Part shown: in pieces, positions 1 through 7,837 of the stretch
How the letters are laid out: each line of letters starts with the position of its first letter
Numbering within the stretch: the first letter of the stretch is position 1
Source of the DNA: Rhodospirillales bacterium
GTDB lineage: Bacteria; Pseudomonadota; Alphaproteobacteria; Rhodospirillales; JAPHTL01
NCBI GenBank assembly: GCA_026193355.1
Contig: JAPHTL010000227.1
Span: 1-20,058 of the forward strand
Length of the DNA stretch: 20,058 nucleotides
Direction of reading: 5' to 3'
Notes under the pieces: generated by a model
Database searches by the model: none
What the model was told of the DNA's origin: nothing
The model's input: only the letters and a program-made list of their open reading frames with translations
Position numbers and translations under genes: made by a program

Positions 1-24
1 ATAACCTGAAAACGAAGACAACCA

Positions 25-798
25 ATGGATCGTGTGACGCCCTTGTCAGAAGGCAGAAAAGAGTCAGAGAACACCACCGTTCCTCCCGAGGGAGGGGGCG
101 AACGGCTGTCTCCATGGCGGCTGGTGCCCCTTGCGTTTCTTCTGGCCGGTCTGGTCGCTTTTTTCGCCACCGGGCTGGACGATTACCTTTCGTTCGAGAT
201 GTTGAACACGCATCGTCAGGACCTTGTCGGCTGGGTGGTGGAAAACCGGCTTCTGTCGATTGTTGCGTTTATCGGCCTCTATGCCGTCGCAACGCTTTTT
301 TCGCTGCCCGGCGGCGTATGGCTGACCATAAGCGGCGGTTTCATGTTCGGAACCGTTGAAGGGGCGCTGTTCTCGGTGATCGGCGCGACCTTCGGGGCCA
401 CGGGTATTTTCCTTCTCGCCCGTTACGCGCTCGGCGATTATTTCGCGGCGAAGGCTGGCCCGGCGGTGCGGCGCATGGAAGAGGGGTTCCGGGAAAACGC
501 TTTCAGCTACCTTATGTTCCTGCGGCTGGTGCCGGCTTTCCCGTTCTGGCTGGTCAACCTTGTTCCCGCCTTTCTGGGCGTTCCGCTGCGGACCTATGTC
601 ATCTGCACATTTTTGGGGATCATTCCCGGTGGCGCGGTCTACGCTGCGGTTGGCAACGGCCTTGGCGCCGTTATCGATGCGGGGGAGGTGCCTGATCTGG
701 GGATTGTGTTCAAGCCCGAGGTGCTGGCGCCGCTGATCGGTCTTGCGCTCTTGTCGCTGGTTCCCGTCTTCTACAAAAAGTTCCGGAACCGTCGATGA
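25..798 (+). CDS. TVP38/TMEM64 family (VTT/DedA-like) membrane protein
   Basis: This 257-residue polytopic inner-membrane protein belongs to the VTT (SNARE-associated Golgi/DedA-like) superfamily. It has a polar N-terminus of about 30 residues, a first membrane helix near 33-50, and the VTT core. The core shows a GGFMFG stretch near 104-109, a glycine-rich GATFGATG segment followed by FLLARY, and the signature RLVPAFPFWLVNLVPAFLG near 165-183. Hydrophobic helices continue to a basic C-terminal tail (KKFRNRR). An in-frame stop at 7-9 and the first ATG at 25 fix the start; the ribosome site is weak. Eukaryotic relatives act in lipid scrambling and membrane traffic, but the substrate of bacterial members is mostly unknown. 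The stop lies just before an FAD oxidoreductase gene. VTT proteins are often paired with, or fused to, such oxidoreductases in other bacteria, so I infer a shared function. The family call is secure; the molecular role is not. Confidence 0.88.
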   Translation: MDRVTPLSEGRKESENTTVPPEGGGERLSPWRLVPLAFLLAGLVAFFATGLDDYLSFEMLNTHRQDLVGWVVENRLLSIVAFIGLYAVATLFSLPGGVWLTISGGFMFGTVEGALFSVIGATFGATGIFLLARYALGDYFAAKAGPAVRRMEEGFRENAFSYLMFLRLVPAFPFWLVNLVPAFLGVPLRTYVICTFLGIIPGGAVYAAVGNGLGAVIDAGEVPDLGIVFKPEVLAPLIGLALLSLVPVFYKKFRNRR

Positions 799-827
799 TG
801 GAAAATTCCGCTGAAAGGAAAAGTACG

Positions 828-2252
828 ATGCCGGAAACGATCGACGCTGATCTTTGCATCATCGGCGCTGGTTCGGGCGGGCTGTCGGTTGCTGCCGTCG
901 CCTCACAGATGGGGGCTTCCTGTGTCCTGATCGAAAAGGCCCGGATGGGTGGCGATTGCCTCAATTATGGTTGTGTGCCTTCCAAGGCGCTTCTGGCGGC
1001 TGCGCATGCGGCGCAATCTGTTCGTGATGCTTCGCATTTCGGTGTTGTCGCCGGGGAACCACGCGTCGATGCCGCCGCTGTTCGCGATCATGTCCGGGCG
1101 GTCATCGCCTCCATCGCGCCCAACGATTCGGTGGAGCGGTTCGAAGGCCTCGGCGTCAGGGTCATACAGGCGGAAGCCCGGTTCACCGGTCCCCGCGAAG
1201 TTGCGGCCGGGGATTTCATCGTCCGCGCCAGACGGTTTGTAATAGCCACAGGATCGGGGCCGTTCGTGCCGCCCGTTCAGGGCCTTGCCGATACGCCCTA
1301 CCTGACCAACGAAACCATTTTTGATCTGGACGGTTTGCCTGAACACCTTCTGATTGTTGGCGGCGGCCCCATTGGCATCGAAATGGCCCAGGCCTACCGC
1401 CGTCTCGGGGCCCGTGTGACGGTTCTGGAAATGGGGACCATCATGCCGCGCGACGATCAGGAACTGGTTGATGTGGTGCGCACCCGCCTTGCCGTGGAAG
1501 GGGTGGAAATTCTTGAAAACGCCATGGTCTCGGAGGTGTCTGGAAAAACGGGCAGCATCAGCGTTGTCGCCGTGACGAATGAGGGTGAGCGACGAATCGA
1601 GGGGTCGCATGTTCTGGTGGCGGCGGGTCGCCGTCCCAACACCGGTTCCCTGGGGCTGGAAGCGGCGGGGGTTGTCCATACATCGAAGGGGATCATTGTC
1701 GATCGCCGCCTGCGAACCAGCAACAGGCGCATCTTCGCCATCGGTGATGTGACCGGTGGCGCGCAGTTCACCCACGTTGCCGGGTATCACGCGGGAATCG
1801 TCATCAAGAACGCCCTGTTCAGGATGCCCGCGAAAACCGACGGCAAGGCCGTTCCCTGGGTGACCTACACCGACCCCGAACTGGCCCACGTCGGGTTGAC
1901 CGAGGCGGAGGCGAAGGCGAACGGGCAGGCGATCAACATTCTGCGCTGGTCTTTTGCGGACAATGACCGGGCCAGCGCCGAACGCAAGACGGATGGCCTT
2001 ATAAAGGTGGTGACGACGCCCAGGGGGAAAATCCTTGGCGCAAGCATCGTTGGTCCCCATGCAGGGGAATTGATCCACCCCTGGATTCTGGCGATCGCCA
2101 ACGGCATGAAGGTTGGCGCAATGGCGACCATGATTGCGCCCTATCCGACGCTTGGCGAAGTTGGCAAGCGGGCGGCGGGAAGCTTCTACATTCCATCCTT
2201 TTTCGGCGAGAAAACCAAACGGCTGGTTCGCTTTCTGGCACGGTTTGGATAG
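828..2252 (+). CDS. FAD-dependent pyridine nucleotide-disulfide oxidoreductase (mercuric reductase-like)
   Basis: This 474-residue flavoprotein is of the class I disulfide reductase family (dihydrolipoamide dehydrogenase/glutathione reductase/MerA). Visible parts, in order, are the FAD-binding GAGSGG at 13-18, the redox-active CLNYGC with cysteines 44 and 49, ATGS near 140-143, the NAD(P)-binding GGGPIG at 178-183, the second FAD motif AIGDVTGG near 304-311, and the dimerisation domain from about 345. The usual catalytic His of the C-terminal HPTxxE motif is replaced by Tyr439 (YPTLGE), as in MerA-type enzymes. There is no N-terminal HMA domain and no C-terminal cysteine pair, so mercury reduction is not supported. 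I chose ATG 828 because AAAGGAAAA precedes it; an ATG at 795 that overlaps the upstream stop would add 11 residues. The gene is probably cotranscribed with the VTT membrane protein before it. The substrate is unknown. Confidence 0.88.
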   Translation: MPETIDADLCIIGAGSGGLSVAAVASQMGASCVLIEKARMGGDCLNYGCVPSKALLAAAHAAQSVRDASHFGVVAGEPRVDAAAVRDHVRAVIASIAPNDSVERFEGLGVRVIQAEARFTGPREVAAGDFIVRARRFVIATGSGPFVPPVQGLADTPYLTNETIFDLDGLPEHLLIVGGGPIGIEMAQAYRRLGARVTVLEMGTIMPRDDQELVDVVRTRLAVEGVEILENAMVSEVSGKTGSISVVAVTNEGERRIEGSHVLVAAGRRPNTGSLGLEAAGVVHTSKGIIVDRRLRTSNRRIFAIGDVTGGAQFTHVAGYHAGIVIKNALFRMPAKTDGKAVPWVTYTDPELAHVGLTEAEAKANGQAINILRWSFADNDRASAERKTDGLIKVVTTPRGKILGASIVGPHAGELIHPWILAIANGMKVGAMATMIAPYPTLGEVGKRAAGSFYIPSFFGEKTKRLVRFLARFG

Positions 2253-2263
2253 GCGGCTGTCCC

Positions 2264-2293
2264 TTGCGCCCGCGGACGGTGGGCGGCTACAGT
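2264..2293 (+). promoter_or_regulatory. Candidate sigma70-like promoter giving a leaderless histidine kinase mRNA
   Basis: TTGCGC (2264-2269), an 18-bp spacer and TACAGT (2288-2293) stand 7 bases before the kinase ATG at 2301. No Shine-Dalgarno sequence lies before that ATG. A -10 element this close would place the transcription start at or next to the start codon, which means a leaderless message. The -10 matches the consensus at 4 of 6 positions and the -35 at 3 of 6, so this is inference from spacing, not proof. Confidence 0.35.
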
Positions 2294-2300
2294 CCCCGCC

Positions 2301-3749
2301 ATGAACGAAACCTTTGACACCCCTCCGGGCAAGGCATATCGCTCCTCGCCGTTTCGCGGGCTGTCGGCGCGTCTCCTGGTTCTTATCGTGCTGGTCATCA
2401 TGCTGGCCGAGTTTCTTATCTGGGCGCCGTCCCTGTCCCGTTTTCGCATGGAGTGGTTCGAGGAACATATCGCCAGCGCCGAGCTTGCTTCTATGGCCCT
2501 TGAGGCGGCGCCCGAACACAAGATAAGCGATGATCTTCGCCACACGCTGTTGACCCATGCCGGGGTGCGCGGGGTTGTCCTGCTGAAGCCCGGGCAGCGG
2601 GTCCTTGTCCTGAGCGAGGTCATGCCGACTTCAATCGATGTCGAGATCGACGTTGATCACACCGAATGGCCGTACTGGCTTATCGGCGCTTTCAAAACCA
2701 TGACACAGGACGAGAACAGGGTCCTGCGGTTGATGGGGGCTTCGCGGACGTCGGAAGGCGTCACCGTAGAGGCGCTGATCGACGAAACCCCGTTACGCGA
2801 GGAGATGCACAGCTACTCACGACGGATTCTCGGACTGTCACTGCTGATCTCGCTTTTTACCGCCGCTGTCGTCTATGTCAGTCTGCAGCTGCTGATGTTG
2901 CGGCCCGTGCGCCGTCTTACGGAAGCCATGATCGCCTTCCGCGAAGCGCCCGAGGACCCCCGCCGCGTCATCCACCCGTCCGGTCGTGATGACGAACTGG
3001 GCGTGGCGGAACGCGAACTGGCTGAAATGCAGGAAGAAGTCCGCGGCGCGTTGCGGCAGAAAAGCCGCCTTGCCGCGCTTGGCGGCGCGGTGGCGAAGGT
3101 CAACCATGACCTGCGGAACTCGCTGGCCACGGCGATGCTGGTTTCGGACCGGCTGGTCAGGAGCGAGGACCCCGACGTGCGCGAGGTAACGCCGCGGCTT
3201 ATTTCCTCAATCGATCAGGCCGTCAGCATGTGCACCCAGACGCTGGATTATGCGTCGGACGCCAAACCGCGCACCTTCCGCCGCCCGTTCCATCTTTACG
3301 ATCTGGTCGAGGAGGCCGAAGCCCATCTTGCCCCCCTCGATGGTTCGATCCGGCCGGTGTGGGAGAACAATGTTCCCACATCGCTGGAGATTTTCGCCGA
3401 TCGCGACCAGATGGTCCGGGTGATCGTCAATCTGGCCCGCAATGCCTTTCAGGCGGGCGCGGGTATCTTGCGTATCAATGCTCATGCCGCGGGCGGCGTT
3501 GTCCATATGGAGATGATCGACGATGGCGACGGGCTGCCGGACAAGGCATTGAAAAACCTGTTCAAGCCGTTCGCCGGTTCGGCGCGCAAGGGAGGGACGG
3601 GTCTTGGGCTGGTGATTGCGCGGGATATCCTGCGCATACATGGCGGCGATCTGATTCTGGGGAAAACGGGCCCCCAGGGCACGACCTTCGGGCTGGACAT
3701 CCCGCTGGCCAATACGCAGGTGAGCGATTCGGAGAACAGGCCGGCATGA
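2301..3749 (+). CDS. Membrane sensor histidine kinase (orphan)
   Basis: This 482-residue two-component sensor has a membrane helix at about 24-44, an extracytoplasmic region of about 130 residues (roughly 47-175), a second helix at about 177-199, a HAMP-like linker at about 200-255, a dimerisation helix with the H-box NHDLRN (phospho-accepting His269), and a GHKL ATPase domain. The ATPase domain shows an N-box with N377 and N381 (VNLARNAF), a G1 box DDGDG at 407-411, and a G2 box GGTGLGL at 431-437. It should autophosphorylate and pass the phosphate to a response regulator, but none is encoded in this window. The sensor region matches no ligand-binding domain that I recognise by eye. The start at 2301 lacks a ribosome site and may be leaderless. 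The stop overlaps the ATG of the next gene (ATGA). Confidence 0.9.
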   Translation: MNETFDTPPGKAYRSSPFRGLSARLLVLIVLVIMLAEFLIWAPSLSRFRMEWFEEHIASAELASMALEAAPEHKISDDLRHTLLTHAGVRGVVLLKPGQRVLVLSEVMPTSIDVEIDVDHTEWPYWLIGAFKTMTQDENRVLRLMGASRTSEGVTVEALIDETPLREEMHSYSRRILGLSLLISLFTAAVVYVSLQLLMLRPVRRLTEAMIAFREAPEDPRRVIHPSGRDDELGVAERELAEMQEEVRGALRQKSRLAALGGAVAKVNHDLRNSLATAMLVSDRLVRSEDPDVREVTPRLISSIDQAVSMCTQTLDYASDAKPRTFRRPFHLYDLVEEAEAHLAPLDGSIRPVWENNVPTSLEIFADRDQMVRVIVNLARNAFQAGAGILRINAHAAGGVVHMEMIDDGDGLPDKALKNLFKPFAGSARKGGTGLGLVIARDILRIHGGDLILGKTGPQGTTFGLDIPLANTQVSDSENRPA

Positions 3750-4516
3750 GCGGCTGGGATGCCGGGCAATACCTGAAATTCGATTCAGAACGCCTGCGCC
3801 CTGCCGTTGATCTTTTGACGCGCATTCCGTTGGATTCGCCGGCGACCGTCTGCGATCTGGGGTGCGGCGCGGGAAATGTGACGCGCCTGCTGGCGGCCCG
3901 CTGGCCCGCCGCCCGGATTACCGGAATCGATTCCTCGCCCGACATGCTGGAACGCGCCCGTCGCAAAGGCGGCGTCGGGATAAACTGGGTCGAGGCAGAT
4001 CTCGCCACGTGGCGGCCCGGGCGCCCTGCCGATCTGCTTTATTCCAATGCCGCCCTGCACTGGCTTCCCGATCACGCAATCCTGTTTCCCAGTCTGATCG
4101 CTGGCCTTGCGGAGGGCGGTGTGTTCGCGGTGCAGATGCCGCGGAACTTCACTGCGCCATCCCACTCGGCGATCGATTCGGCGGTTATGGAAGGCCCCTG
4201 GGTCGAACGTCTTCGACCCTTGATCGACAATGCATGGACAGGCGATTTCAGCTTTTATCACGGCCTTCTGACCCCGCTTGTCCGAAGCCTTGATATATGG
4301 GAGACGGAATACCTTCACGTCCTGCGCGGGGAAAACCCGGTGCTGGAATGGCTGAAGGGAACGGCGCTTCGGCGGTTCCTCGATGCCTTGGAAGGCGAGG
4401 AACGGGCGGACTTCGAGGCAGACTGCGCGCGTCGTCTCGCCGCTGCCTACCCTGTTCGGACGGACGGGGAAACCCTGTTCCCCTTCCGCCGGATATTCAT
4501 TGTGGCCCGAAAATAA
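3746..4516 (+). CDS. tam: Trans-aconitate 2-methyltransferase
   Basis: This 256-residue class I SAM-dependent methyltransferase closely matches the E. coli Tam pattern throughout: the opening SGWDAGQYLKF, RLRPAVDLL, the SAM-binding motif VCDLGCGAGN near 35-44, RWPAARITGIDSSPDML near 51-67, SNAALHWLPDH near 94-104, FAVQMPRNF, and the closing RRIFIVARK. Tam methylates trans-aconitate, a spontaneous isomer of the TCA intermediate cis-aconitate that inhibits aconitase, so it is a metabolite-repair enzyme. The open frame extends far upstream inside the kinase gene, but homology begins at ATG 3746, which overlaps the kinase stop as ATGA. That overlap implies translational coupling. There is no evident biochemical link between the kinase and Tam. 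The gene ends 6 bases from a convergent gene. Confidence 0.93.
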   Translation: MSGWDAGQYLKFDSERLRPAVDLLTRIPLDSPATVCDLGCGAGNVTRLLAARWPAARITGIDSSPDMLERARRKGGVGINWVEADLATWRPGRPADLLYSNAALHWLPDHAILFPSLIAGLAEGGVFAVQMPRNFTAPSHSAIDSAVMEGPWVERLRPLIDNAWTGDFSFYHGLLTPLVRSLDIWETEYLHVLRGENPVLEWLKGTALRRFLDALEGEERADFEADCARRLAAAYPVRTDGETLFPFRRIFIVARK

Positions 4517-4522
4517 AAACGA

Positions 4523-5740
4523 TCAGTCCAGTTGCAGCGTCACGCTTTTCAGGTACGCGCTTTCCGGAAGATGCGGATGGACGGGATGATCGCAACCCGC
4601 GCCGCCGCTGCGCAGGACGCGCCCTGTTCGGCCTGCTGAGGTGATGCCGTGGGCGACCTCCTCGGCGAAAACCGGGACCTCAACATTGTGCGAACACGAC
4701 GCCTGCAACAAAAACCCTCCCGGCTTGACCAGACCTGCGGCAAGCCGCGCTAGCTTTCTGTATCCGCGCCGCGCAGGACCGACGTCCTTTTTCGATTTGG
4801 CGAAGGCGGGTGGGTCGGCGATCACAAGGTCAAAGCGTTCACCCTTGTCGCGCAGGCGATCAATGATGGCGAAAACGTCACCCTGTTCGAAGCGGCAGCG
4901 ATCCGCCACTCCGTTTGCTTCAGCCGCTTGTCGGGCGAGTGACAGGGCCGGTTCGGAACGGTCCGCCAGCACGACTTCGGATGCGCCGTTTGCCGCCGCG
5001 GTAATGCCGAAGCCCCCGGAATAACTGTAAAGGTCGAGCACCCGCCCCCCGCCCGCCAGCGATGCGGCGAAGGCGCGGTTTTCGCGTTGGTCGTAGAACC
5101 ATCCGGTCTTCTGCCCTTCACGGAGGTCGGCGAAAAAAGTCAGCCCGTTTTCCTGCAATTCGATCAATCCGGCAAGTTCGCCTTTGGCGATGTGGACTTC
5201 CTGCGCCAATCCCTCGTGCTGCCGCGCCGGGCTGTCGTTTCTGAAGACGATGATCCGCGGAGACAACAGGCGCTCGAATGCCGCGCAGAGTGTTTCGGAT
5301 GCACTGTCCATGCCCGCCGTATTTGCCTGGCAGCACAGGACATCGCCATAACGGTCAACGATCAGGCCGGGCAGGCCGTCGGCTTCCGCATGAACCAGCC
5401 GGTAACAGGGCGCATCGAAGAGCCGTTCGCGTAGGGCAAGCGCCGCCGTCAGGCGTTTCGTGATGATATCGTCCAGCGATTCTTTCGTCGTGCCATCCCC
5501 AAGGGAGCGAAAGGCGATGAGCGTGTGGGGGTTGAAAAATCCCGTTGCGACGGGTTTGCCATCGACCCGGCGCAGGGTGACCATGGTCCCCGCGGGCAAT
5601 GCCTTGGCCTCGGCATCCATCCGGACCTCGTTGGAATACACCCAGGGATGCCCGCCCGTCAGGCGTCGATCGCGGCCGGGCTGAAGAAATACCGAAGGAA
5701 GCGCCGTCGGTTCAGTCGATTCCATGTCGTTCCCTTCCAT
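4523..5740 (-). CDS. rlmI: RlmI-type class I rRNA (cytosine-C5) methyltransferase
   Basis: This 405-residue protein has the architecture of the RlmI/YccW family: an N-terminal PUA domain (about 15-90, with GGHPWVYSNEV), a central RNA-contact domain (YRLVHAEADGLPGLIVDRYG near 113-132), and a Rossmann methyltransferase domain. The last shows KTGWFYDQRENR near 211-222, the SAM motif VLDLYSYSGGFG near 234-245, DPPAF at 309-313, and the catalytic-type cysteine in ASCSHN (C349). E. coli RlmI makes m5C1962 in 23S rRNA; the same target is inferred here from family only. Two starts are possible: ATG 5740, preceded by GGGGAGA, or ATG 5725, preceded by GGAAGGGA. The gene begins 2 bases after the gamma-glutamyltransferase stop, so the two are very likely cotranscribed. 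Confidence 0.87.
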   Translation of the reverse strand: MEGNDMESTEPTALPSVFLQPGRDRRLTGGHPWVYSNEVRMDAEAKALPAGTMVTLRRVDGKPVATGFFNPHTLIAFRSLGDGTTKESLDDIITKRLTAALALRERLFDAPCYRLVHAEADGLPGLIVDRYGDVLCCQANTAGMDSASETLCAAFERLLSPRIIVFRNDSPARQHEGLAQEVHIAKGELAGLIELQENGLTFFADLREGQKTGWFYDQRENRAFAASLAGGGRVLDLYSYSGGFGITAAANGASEVVLADRSEPALSLARQAAEANGVADRCRFEQGDVFAIIDRLRDKGERFDLVIADPPAFAKSKKDVGPARRGYRKLARLAAGLVKPGGFLLQASCSHNVEVPVFAEEVAHGITSAGRTGRVLRSGGAGCDHPVHPHLPESAYLKSVTLQLD

Positions 5741-5742
5741 CG

Positions 5743-7551
5743 TTATTCTCCCCGCGCTTCGCCTTCGCGCCTTGGGTCGGCGCCGCCCTCAAGCCCGCCG
5801 TCGTGCAGGCGGATGCCGTGGAGGCCGCTTGTCATCGGGACCGCGCGAACCTGATGGCCCAAGGCTTCCAGGTCAAGGGTCAAACGCTCCAGCGGCGACC
5901 CTTCCTCAATTTCAGTCGCACCGTTGCGGTTGGCGAAGTTCGGCAGGGAAACGGCTGTTTGCATGTCCAGTTCCCAGTCGAGCACCCCGATCAAGGTCTT
6001 GACCACATAGGCGATGATCCGCGATCCGCCCGGCGACCCGATCGCCAGAACCGGCTTTCCTGCGGCATCACGCACGATGGTTGGCGCCATTGAACTGCGC
6101 GGTCGCTTGCCCGGCGCGGCGGCATTGGCGACGGTTTTTCCTTCCTGGGTCGGGGAAAAGGCAAAATCGGTCAACTGATTGTTAAGCAGGAAACCCCTGA
6201 CCATCATCCGTGACCCAAAGGCGTTTTCGATGCTGGTGGTCATGGACACCACATTTCCGTCGCTATCCACGATACTTATGTGCGTTGTCGAGTTTCCGCC
6301 CTCGCCCCGATCAAGACCATTGGCCCGGCTGGTCCGCCCTTGCGGGTCACCGGGCTTCGCCTCGCCCATACTGGCGGTCAGTGAAATAAGTTTTGCGCGT
6401 CCACTTATATAGGTGGGATCAATGAGACCGGATTGCGGCACCTGCGTGAAATCGGGATCGGCCACGTAAAGGGCGCGGTCGGCGAAGGCGAGGCGGCTGG
6501 CCTCGGCGATCAGGTGGACGGCTTCCGCCGAACCCGGCCCGATTCCTGCCAGATCGAAACCTTCCAGCAGGCCGAGGATTTGCAGCGTTGCGATGCCGCC
6601 GGAACTGGGCGCGCCCATGCCGCACACAACCCACACCCTGTAGGGGGCGCAAATCGGATCGCGGACGATGGTGCGATAAGCCGCCATATCCGCAATCGTC
6701 ATCCCGCCCGGATTGACCGGTGCGTTGCGTATGGTAGCGGCGATGTCCGTGGCGATGGGACCTTTGTAGAAGGCGTCCGGACCGCCCTGCGCGATGGCGG
6801 AAAGTGTTCTGGCCAGGGGCGGATTGCGCAGCGTTGCGCCAATGGGAAGGGCGCTGCCGTCAGGGCCATAAAAAAAGGCTGCAGTATCGGGAAAGGTTTT
6901 CAGGTGCTTGTCCGCCGCGATCAGGCGATGGAGGCGCGGCGAAACGGGAAACCCGTCCTCGGCAAGGGTGATAGCCGGTTGAAACAGCGCCGCCCAGGGC
7001 AGGCGGCCATGCCGCGCATGCGCCATATGCAGCATGGACAGAAGGCCGGGAACGCCGACGGCGTTGCCCCCGATGGCGGCTTCAAAGAATTTCTTTTTTG
7101 TCCCGTCCGGACGCAGGTGCATGTCTGGCCTTGCCGAGGCCGGTGCGGTTTCGCGCCCGTCAAAGGCCTCGATCTGTCCGCCGCTGGCCAGATGAAGAAG
7201 GAAACCACCGCCGCCGATCCCCGATGATTGCGGCTCCACCACGTTAAGAACCATCTGGGCGGCGATGGTGGCATCTATGGCGCTGCCGCCCGCCTGCAGT
7301 ATTGAAAGCCCGGCCTTGACGGCGTGGGGGTTTGCCGCCGCGACCATGTGGCGGCTGGCATGGGTCGCCTCAACGCTGCGTCGTGCGCCCAAACCCTCGG
7401 GGGCGGCTTGCGGATAGGAAGGGCTGCTGGCAGGCGCAGCAGCGCAAGAGGCCAGCAAAAGGGCTATGCCTGCGATGCTTGCCAGAGTGGGCCGGCGGAC
7501 GGGCTTTTCTGTGCGAGAAAATGGCCCTGCATATGTACGTATATTCGGCAT
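5743..7551 (-). CDS. ggt: Gamma-glutamyltransferase, putative lipoprotein
   Basis: This 602-residue N-terminal-nucleophile hydrolase cleaves and transfers the gamma-glutamyl group of glutathione and related compounds. The proenzyme cuts itself before the nucleophile threonine, here T422 in NSTTHISIVDSDGN, giving a large subunit of about 42 kDa and a small one of about 19 kDa. Family motifs include HMVAAANPHAV near 68-78, a glycine-rich SSGIGGGGFLL near 109-119, and a GSPGGSRI segment in the small subunit. The N-terminus has basic residues, a hydrophobic stretch and the lipobox LASC (C36), so a lipid-anchored periplasmic enzyme is predicted. Most family members have ordinary signal peptides instead. 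It is transcribed away from ccoN across the AT-rich spacer and is followed by the rRNA methyltransferase gene. An export signal fits scavenging of extracytoplasmic glutathione. Confidence 0.94.
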   Translation of the reverse strand: MPNIRTYAGPFSRTEKPVRRPTLASIAGIALLLASCAAAPASSPSYPQAAPEGLGARRSVEATHASRHMVAAANPHAVKAGLSILQAGGSAIDATIAAQMVLNVVEPQSSGIGGGGFLLHLASGGQIEAFDGRETAPASARPDMHLRPDGTKKKFFEAAIGGNAVGVPGLLSMLHMAHARHGRLPWAALFQPAITLAEDGFPVSPRLHRLIAADKHLKTFPDTAAFFYGPDGSALPIGATLRNPPLARTLSAIAQGGPDAFYKGPIATDIAATIRNAPVNPGGMTIADMAAYRTIVRDPICAPYRVWVVCGMGAPSSGGIATLQILGLLEGFDLAGIGPGSAEAVHLIAEASRLAFADRALYVADPDFTQVPQSGLIDPTYISGRAKLISLTASMGEAKPGDPQGRTSRANGLDRGEGGNSTTHISIVDSDGNVVSMTTSIENAFGSRMMVRGFLLNNQLTDFAFSPTQEGKTVANAAAPGKRPRSSMAPTIVRDAAGKPVLAIGSPGGSRIIAYVVKTLIGVLDWELDMQTAVSLPNFANRNGATEIEEGSPLERLTLDLEALGHQVRAVPMTSGLHGIRLHDGGLEGGADPRREGEARGE

Positions 7552-7807
7552 GATGCGAAGGGCCCTTCAATGTTGGATTGGCATGACCGTTTTGGCCCAT
7601 GGGATGCCTTTGTTCAAGTCGCTTGATCGCGCCATTAGCACAGTTATGACGTGTGGAATAAAGCAAAACACAAATATCAATATAATTATTCTAATTAATG
7701 ACATCCTTTGTTTATCCAGACAGGTCAGAGCCATGATAAATTTTGCCATACTGGGATAATTCCAAATAACGATTAAAGTTTAGAGTTTGAAGCATTGAAT
7801 GTAGGGT

Positions 7808-7821
7808 TTGACTTTGCTCAA
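7808..7821 (+). promoter_or_regulatory. FNR/FixK-type binding site upstream of ccoN
   Basis: TTGACTTTGCTCAA fits the FNR/FixK consensus TTGA-N6-TCAA exactly in both half-sites. It lies about 190 bp before ccoN, in the position where oxygen-dependent control of cbb3 oxidase genes is expected in alphaproteobacteria. A regulator with the matching E-x2-S-R recognition helix is encoded in the same locus (16319-17053). Confidence 0.75.
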
Positions 7822-7837
7822 GTTGCGACTTTATTAT
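7808..7837 (+). promoter_or_regulatory. Candidate sigma70 promoter for ccoN overlapping the FNR box
   Basis: TTGACT (7808-7813, 5 of 6 matches), an 18-bp spacer (7814-7831) and TATTAT (7832-7837, 5 of 6) make a good housekeeping-type promoter. Its -35 is the left half of the FNR box. This would centre the box near -30, not at the usual activating -41.5, so either this -10 is not the one used or the regulator acts differently here. A start near 7844 would leave a 5' leader of about 168 nt. Confidence 0.4.

Noticed and set aside
828..2252. True mercuric reductase or mer operon
   Set aside because: The redox motif and the Tyr resemble MerA, but the HMA domain, the C-terminal cysteine pair and all other mer genes are missing.
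903..2558. Minus-strand open frame (about 551 codons) opposite the FAD oxidoreductase and the start of the kinase
   Set aside because: It crosses two well-supported plus-strand genes and the gap between them, has no motif, and is explained by codon bias on the other strand.
3230..3745. N-terminal extension of tam within the kinase gene
   Set aside because: The open frame extends upstream, but Tam homology begins at ATG 3746 and the upstream part is a shadow of the kinase domain.
4517..4522. Shared terminator between the convergent tam and rlmI genes
   Set aside because: The gap is only 6 bases, and I found no hairpin with a T-run on either strand near the two stops, so no terminator is called.
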